Source: Bacteroidia bacterium (lineage in GTDB: Bacteria; Bacteroidota; Bacteroidia; 2-12-FULL-35-15). Taken from it: a DNA stretch of 64,000 nt. How positions within the stretch are numbered: position 1 is the first letter of the stretch; each line of letters begins with the position of its first letter. This document shows positions 59,804 to 64,000 of this stretch, piece after piece. Both the position numbers and the translations under genes were made by a program. The stretch covers positions 124,001 through 188,000 of the forward strand of contig JAURXZ010000019.1 in the NCBI GenBank assembly GCA_030654175.1. The letters run 5' to 3'. A model generated the notes under the pieces. The model did not search any database, was not told where the DNA came from, and was given only the letters and a program-made list of their open reading frames with translations.

Positions 59804-60180
59804 CCTGCAATTTTTACTGCTTCTTCTATACGTTTCAAATAAGTATGGATACCGTCAATACCACTTCTCCATTGAGATGCGTCAAAATGCCTTGACCAGC
59901 GTTGCCAATTTTTCCCTTCAAAAGTCTGAATTGACTCTGTAGCTCTAGCCGGACGATTTAAAGGCATCAATAAAATTGGTGGAAAAAAATAGAACATATC
60001 AGGAGGAGTATCAGGATATCCGGGTGGCAATAAAATCAATAAATCAGCTTTTTCATGATTAAATTTTCCTTTTGGAAGATTCCAATCTTGAATTATTAAT
60101 CCTTTTTGGTTCTCTGTTACTTCACGAAAAACAAAACGTTTTTCATTCAAATAATCTCGATCAAATTCTGGCAAAAACAT
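59800..60180 (-). CDS. E2-like protein without cysteine
   Basis: 126 residues. The core LLILLPPGYPDTPPDMFYFFPP at about residues 47-68 (key part LPPGYPDTPPDMF) is the flap and strand 3 of ubiquitin-conjugating enzymes; WQRWSRHFDASQWRSGID at about 93-110 corresponds to the active-site region. The complete protein has no cysteine, so it cannot form a thioester. Bacterial E2 families that lack the cysteine and instead rely on serine or histidine are known. Second gene of the operon, 3 bp after the Ubl gene. Confidence 0.82.
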   Translation of the reverse strand: MFLPEFDRDYLNEKRFVFREVTENQKGLIIQDWNLPKGKFNHEKADLLILLPPGYPDTPPDMFYFFPPILLMPLNRPARATESIQTFEGKNWQRWSRHFDASQWRSGIDGIHTYLKRIEEAVKIAG

Positions 60181-60183
60181 AAT

Positions 60184-60423
60184 CTATCCTTCTGTTGTAG
60201 CTGTTGGTCCAGAAAAAAAATGTTCTCTTCCTGGAGGCAACAAATCAATACTATCACTATCACTTATCGGCAAATCTGCTTCTGATCCTTTACTTTTAAG
60301 CCAAATCCCAAAATTTGCAGGAATTACTCCCAAAACACGAAGTTCTGCACCTGTTATAAATTGGCTAGGATGATCATGCGGTTTATTATCAATCAATATT
60401 TTATAAGGAGGATTATTAGCCAT
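60184..60423 (-). CDS. Ubiquitin-like protein of the multiubiquitin family, single domain
   Basis: 79 residues, one beta-grasp domain: YKILIDNKPHDHPSQFITGAEL (core DNKPHDHPSQFITGAEL at about 11-27) and SIDLLPPGREHFF at about 58-70 match the multi_ubiq family. The C-terminus runs to TTEG, so a terminal glycine is already exposed without processing, unlike family members with long extensions. First gene of the operon. Confidence 0.82.
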   Translation of the reverse strand: MANNPPYKILIDNKPHDHPSQFITGAELRVLGVIPANFGIWLKSKGSEADLPISDSDSIDLLPPGREHFFSGPTATTEG

Positions 60424-60569
60424 AAGTAATGTTATTAATTAGTAAATATTCAAACAAAAATACATCATTTTAGTGCTAAATTAATGGATTAATGAAAATT
60501 GTTACAAATATAGATCCAAAACCTTGTCACTAGGCAATATTATACGTTTAAAAAGCCTCTTTTAATTAA

Positions 60570-62054
60570 TTAAAATATATCCATCTCTCCACCCTGATTA
60601 AACCTCCCATTTTGAGTCGCCCTTCCCTTTTCAGGCACTTCAATAACTATATCCACATCGTGCTGAAAATGGTTAGAACCTCTAAAATTACCCTCCTTTG
60701 TAGTCTGAAATACGTAAATGAACGAAACACCCGGATTATTCGCTTTTAAGGTGTCCAAATCGCCCGGCTGGAGTTCCATTTTGTTCACACTATCAATGAA
60801 CACATAATCATAATTGCTTAACGTATCTGGCAAATAATCGCTCACAAATAAGTTAGGGTGTTTTACATTGGTATCGTTCAATTTCTTTTGAAGCGTAGCA
60901 TCAAGCTTTTCCTCTTTGGCAACATACAATACTTTTCCGTGATTACGGGCAAGGTATCCGGCAAAATCAATGCACAAATACGATTTACCCATTTTAGGTT
61001 TACCGAATACCATTGCAGTAAATCCTTTCGATGGATCTCCAATAAAATCTAACCACTTACCGGAAAATCCGATACTATCAAATTGCATCCTTGCAAAATC
61101 AACGCTATTCATAATTTTATTTTGCTTTGTTACAGCTTGTAGTTCTTCACCGTCATCATCTATACCATCTAAACCATGACAACCACAACCATTCAGAATG
61201 CCTAACAATCCATTTAATTCATGTTTAGATATATCAAGCGCATCGTGTTGTTTTGGTTTGAATAACAAATTGTGCAAGCTCAAATACATCACGTTTACTT
61301 TATCAGCATACTTATCAGCTTTCGTTAAAACACCTTGTTTAACTGCTTTCTTCATATCATCAAACAGCTTTTGAGCCTTATCTTTTATGGCTTTTTTACC
61401 CTGTAAACCAACATAGCGTTTTATAAATTTAATAGAAGGCATTACCTTTTCACTTTTAACCAGTTTAATCATCTTCTCCATTGTTTCAGGCTTTAATTGG
61501 ATTTGAACACTTCTATCCATAGTATTATAGGTCTGCACCAATTTCTCCTGAATGATTTTAATTTCGTTTGCGTAAGGAGAAGTCTTACGAATACGCTTTT
61601 CAATAATAGCTTTTTGCAAACTGTTTAGAAAGCCCAGTAGCTGTTCGGCTGTTTTCGTTTTACCGTTCAACAGGGTAAAGCGTTTGATAAATTTTAATTC
61701 ATCTTCAATATGCTCAACCGGTGTTGCAGTATCCATCTTTTTTTGTTTTACCGCTTTTTCTTTGTGCTTTTTGTTAGGTTTCGATTGATGCTGCTCTTTT
61801 TCACGCTTAACAGTTTCCTTGTGTCCAGGATTAACCGTTTTCTGTTTCGGTTTCTCTTGCTTTACATATTCATTGAGCTTTGTTAAATACAAATCAATCA
61901 TACGTTTGATTGTAGCATTACTGTTATAGGTTTCCCAACTTGCACCCTCTTGAGTTACTTTGTTCACTAATTCGTGGCTCTTTAAGAGTGTTGACGGCAA
62001 GTGGTTTGCACCCATGCTATTGATTTGATTGTAATAATTGTTTGTTGTTATCAT
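60570..62054 (-). CDS. RecA/DnaB-like P-loop ATPase of a mobile element
   Basis: 494 residues. The first about 320 residues are Lys/Glu-rich and helical with internal repetition (IEHIEDELKFIKRFTLLNGKTK and SIKFIKRYVGLQGKKA, sharing a KFIKR core). The C-terminal domain has Walker A FGKPKMGKSYL at about 365-375 and Walker B DYVFIDSVNKM at about 425-435, as in RecA/DnaB-like proteins; QTTKEGNFRGSNHFQHDVD is typical of the DnaB-like sensor region. Such proteins occur in Bacteroidota integrative elements next to large helicase genes. Possibly replication or packaging related. Confidence 0.7.
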   Translation of the reverse strand: MITTNNYYNQINSMGANHLPSTLLKSHELVNKVTQEGASWETYNSNATIKRMIDLYLTKLNEYVKQEKPKQKTVNPGHKETVKREKEQHQSKPNKKHKEKAVKQKKMDTATPVEHIEDELKFIKRFTLLNGKTKTAEQLLGFLNSLQKAIIEKRIRKTSPYANEIKIIQEKLVQTYNTMDRSVQIQLKPETMEKMIKLVKSEKVMPSIKFIKRYVGLQGKKAIKDKAQKLFDDMKKAVKQGVLTKADKYADKVNVMYLSLHNLLFKPKQHDALDISKHELNGLLGILNGCGCHGLDGIDDDGEELQAVTKQNKIMNSVDFARMQFDSIGFSGKWLDFIGDPSKGFTAMVFGKPKMGKSYLCIDFAGYLARNHGKVLYVAKEEKLDATLQKKLNDTNVKHPNLFVSDYLPDTLSNYDYVFIDSVNKMELQPGDLDTLKANNPGVSFIYVFQTTKEGNFRGSNHFQHDVDIVIEVPEKGRATQNGRFNQGGEMDIF

Positions 62055-62091
62055 AAAGTTATTTTTTTGTAATTCCTATCTATAAAAAGGA

Positions 62092-64000
62092 CTATGATCC
62101 AAATTCCATTAGTTCTAATTCCATTTCGAGTGCCAACGCTTCTAATTCCAGTTCCCTGTTATCAGGTTCTATAATTTCTTCATGTATGATTAGGGCTTTC
62201 TTTAGAGGTTTTCGCTCTCTTGCCTGTTGCTCAGGAATATCTTTTTTAATAATATCGAATTGAGAAGCACTCAAGGTAACGTTGCTACCGTGTTTGTTTT
62301 GTAGTATCTCTACCAATTTATTGATGTGCTTTAAATCCATTAGAGCAACCATCTTATCTGACAATTTTTCAAACTTCCTGTTTTCAACAAGTGGTAAAAT
62401 ATCAGTATCTAAATAAAATACGCCACCACGCTGACGAGATGCTGGTACAATAATTTTATAATTATTTGACTGGCGAATAATACCAACACCATTATTGGTA
62501 TTAATAGAACTGCCAATACTTAAGGAAGAAACAATTTTTATTGCTTTACCAATAGGAACATTTACTTTACCTTTTGCTTCTTCGGACGGTAGCCAGTTAT
62601 CAGGCATTAGAATACCTTTCTTTGTTGCACCATCAATAGTAGTATAGCTTACCAATTTCCCTTTATAATCGCTAAAGGCTTGCAATAAATTTCCGGTAAT
62701 GATGTGTCGTATTTTTCTATCGGCTGTACCCGTTTTTACAATAGTTTCCCATTCGTTTAGCGTATCGACTAATCCTTTATCATTAATACCTACACTCTCT
62801 CCTTTTATTGCCATTACGTCCATGTTGTAACTGGCAGGTATGGCAATGTATTTATTACTGTTTGCAATAGCGAAACGCAATTTCATGGCACTTGGCGCAT
62901 AGGGATTTTTCTTTTTCTTATCAATGATAAATCCAACAAAAATGCCTAAAACCGTTTCGTGTCCTCCATCATAAGATTGCACTGGATACTTTAATTTTCT
63001 ACCTATGTGAAAGAATTTCAGTAAGCCTTCTATGTAGTGGCTCCGGTTAGCCGTTACCTTTTCTATTTGAGCAAAGGAAGCAGTTTCAGCGTCCTTTAAA
63101 ATTTTTTCACGCTTTTTTATTTCAGCTTGGTAGGCTTCCTGACCTTCTTTTTCCAATACTTTTAAAACTTTCTTTTCATTGGGTATGTCTTTAATTAAAT
63201 CAACATACTTACCTGTATTTTCTTCCAGTTCATCTTTTAATCGTTGGGCGATGAAGCTCTCGAAGTCTTTAAGATTTTCAGCTTGAAGGGTTTTAAAATC
63301 TTTTCCGTTCAACGATTCAGTAATAATGTTTTCCAGTTCAATTTTAGTGAAGGGCTTTTTCAAAACATTGGCTTTTACTGTTTCTAAAATGCTATCCTCA
63401 CCAAATGCGCTCTCACCGCCTTTACCGACCTTAATAACAGAATGGCTGATAAGTTCCGCTTCTAAATTCATCGCTTCCACTTCCAAATCATACTCACCTG
63501 CTTGTTTTAAATAATCAATAAAATCAATATAACGTTCAGCGATTTCATTGTAAAAATCCTGTTGCATTTTAGTCGACAGAACCGCTACACGCCCTGATAC
63601 TTTATGTGCTGCATCTTCGGTGGAATTTGCATCTTCATTACTTGTATCATTCAACTTCAAAGGATCATTCAATAATTCATTTATTTCTGGATTTTCGGAA
63701 AGATATTCCGTTACGATTTTATCACCGTATTTATTTAAAAAATCCGGTACATCTAAAATTTTCGTGCTTTGCTTTTGATTTGAACTCGTATTGGCATCCA
63801 ATGATTTTAATTTCTTTTGTAACATCATCATTAAACGCTTTTCGGCAGGTATGGAAGAGTTCACATAATCGTAAATCGGTTTTAATATTTGTCCGGTGCG
63901 ATTGATACGACCTCGCTTCTGAACTTCGGTATTAATATCTAATTCCGCTTGTAATACGATCATTACACGCTGTCTTACTTCTTCTTTAGGAACTTTAGAT
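62092..64000 (-). CDS. Large helicase C-terminal part (strawberry-notch/SNF2-like), truncated by the window
   Basis: The frame enters from beyond 64000; the ATG at 63963 is internal because coding continues upstream (SKVPKEEVRQRVMIVLQ). At the entry point sits a helicase motif VI, QKRGRINRTGQ, so the ATPase core is outside the window. The visible about 635 residues are a long C-terminal extension with coiled-coil stretches (QAEIKKREKILKDAETASF) and no signal peptide. This matches the C-terminal half of strawberry-notch or N6-methylase/helicase proteins found in Bacteroidota conjugative or phage-like elements, 37 bp upstream of the P-loop ATPase gene. Confidence 0.7.
   Translation of the reverse strand, partial: SKVPKEEVRQRVMIVLQAELDINTEVQKRGRINRTGQILKPIYDYVNSSIPAEKRLMMMLQKKLKSLDANTSSNQKQSTKILDVPDFLNKYGDKIVTEYLSENPEINELLNDPLKLNDTSNEDANSTEDAAHKVSGRVAVLSTKMQQDFYNEIAERYIDFIDYLKQAGEYDLEVEAMNLEAELISHSVIKVGKGGESAFGEDSILETVKANVLKKPFTKIELENIITESLNGKDFKTLQAENLKDFESFIAQRLKDELEENTGKYVDLIKDIPNEKKVLKVLEKEGQEAYQAEIKKREKILKDAETASFAQIEKVTANRSHYIEGLLKFFHIGRKLKYPVQSYDGGHETVLGIFVGFIIDKKKKNPYAPSAMKLRFAIANSNKYIAIPASYNMDVMAIKGESVGINDKGLVDTLNEWETIVKTGTADRKIRHIITGNLLQAFSDYKGKLVSYTTIDGATKKGILMPDNWLPSEEAKGKVNVPIGKAIKIVSSLSIGSSINTNNGVGIIRQSNNYKIIVPASRQRGGVFYLDTDILPLVENRKFEKLSDKMVALMDLKHINKLVEILQNKHGSNVTLSASQFDIIKKDIPEQQARERKPLKKALIIHEEIIEPDNRELELEALALEMELELMEFGS

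Noticed and set aside
1-64000. CRISPR arrays and rRNA genes
   Set aside because: No regularly spaced direct repeats of CRISPR type and no rRNA-like conserved stretches were found.

Overview
The window is AT-rich chromosomal DNA from a member of the Bacteroidota. The evidence is the Bacteroidota-type promoter element TAnnTTTG in front of many genes, leaders with little visible Shine-Dalgarno sequence, a clade II (Sec/lipoprotein-type) NosZ, and many family members typical of that phylum. The genus cannot be named from this sequence alone. The left edge cuts a YitT-family gene and the right edge cuts a large helicase-like gene.

Region 1 (0-46 kb) is a compact anaerobic nitrogen-oxide respiration island. 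In order it holds: a radical SAM protein, a thioredoxin-like protein and an unannotated 56-residue two-helix membrane protein; the di-iron repair protein RIC/ScdA and a DUF1858-DUF2249, haem-copper-like membrane protein and DUF59 operon; a fasciclin lipoprotein and a cupin; a minus-strand cytochrome c-nosZ-nosL-nosD-nosF-nosY cluster; a haem-copper-like membrane protein; two acyltransferases; and a long minus-strand block of cytochrome c, narG/nxrA-like, narH, haem b subunit, TorD/NarJ chaperone, tatA, moaA, moeA, TSUP transporter, mobA, moaD, moeB, moaE, moaCB and a Crp/Fnr regulator. An outer-membrane porin, two more Crp/Fnr regulators, norCB, a proline dehydrogenase, a class II ribonucleotide reductase, a c-type/beta-propeller lipoprotein and a 604-residue putative FMN-barrel protein follow. 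Together these encode nitrate reduction outside the cytoplasm with its own Tat component and molybdenum cofactor pathway, NO reduction, N2O reduction and nitrosative-stress repair. No nirS, nirK or nrfA is present in the window.

The strongest structural signal is a palindrome, ATGA-N6-TCAT, found upstream of fourteen transcription units in this region. In twelve of them its centre lies 36-38 bp from the end of the TAnnTTTG element, which is class II Crp/Fnr geometry. In the other two (nar operon and porin) it lies exactly 80.5 bp away. This ties genes of unknown function to the denitrification programme.

Region 2 (46-52.4 kb) looks like ordinary chromosome: hypoxanthine-DNA glycosylase, small membrane protein, GNAT-like protein, MFS transporter, a REP-like repeat, PhnA and GlpT. 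Region 3 (52.5-64 kb) is accessory. It has a three-gene STAS/GHKL-ATPase, DUF4325 and membrane-protein operon; a tRNA-Val with unusual C33; a lipoprotein; a MerC-zinc-ribbon fusion; a coiled-coil membrane protein; a bacterial ubiquitin-like operon (Ubl, cysteine-free E2-like, JAB-E1 fusion, DUF6527); and the start of what looks like a mobile element (RecA-like ATPase, strawberry-notch/SNF2-like helicase C-terminus). The STAS/GHKL operon and the ubiquitin-like operon are the best candidates for defence-type systems, and the ATGA-N6-TCAT regulon is the best candidate for an undescribed regulatory system.
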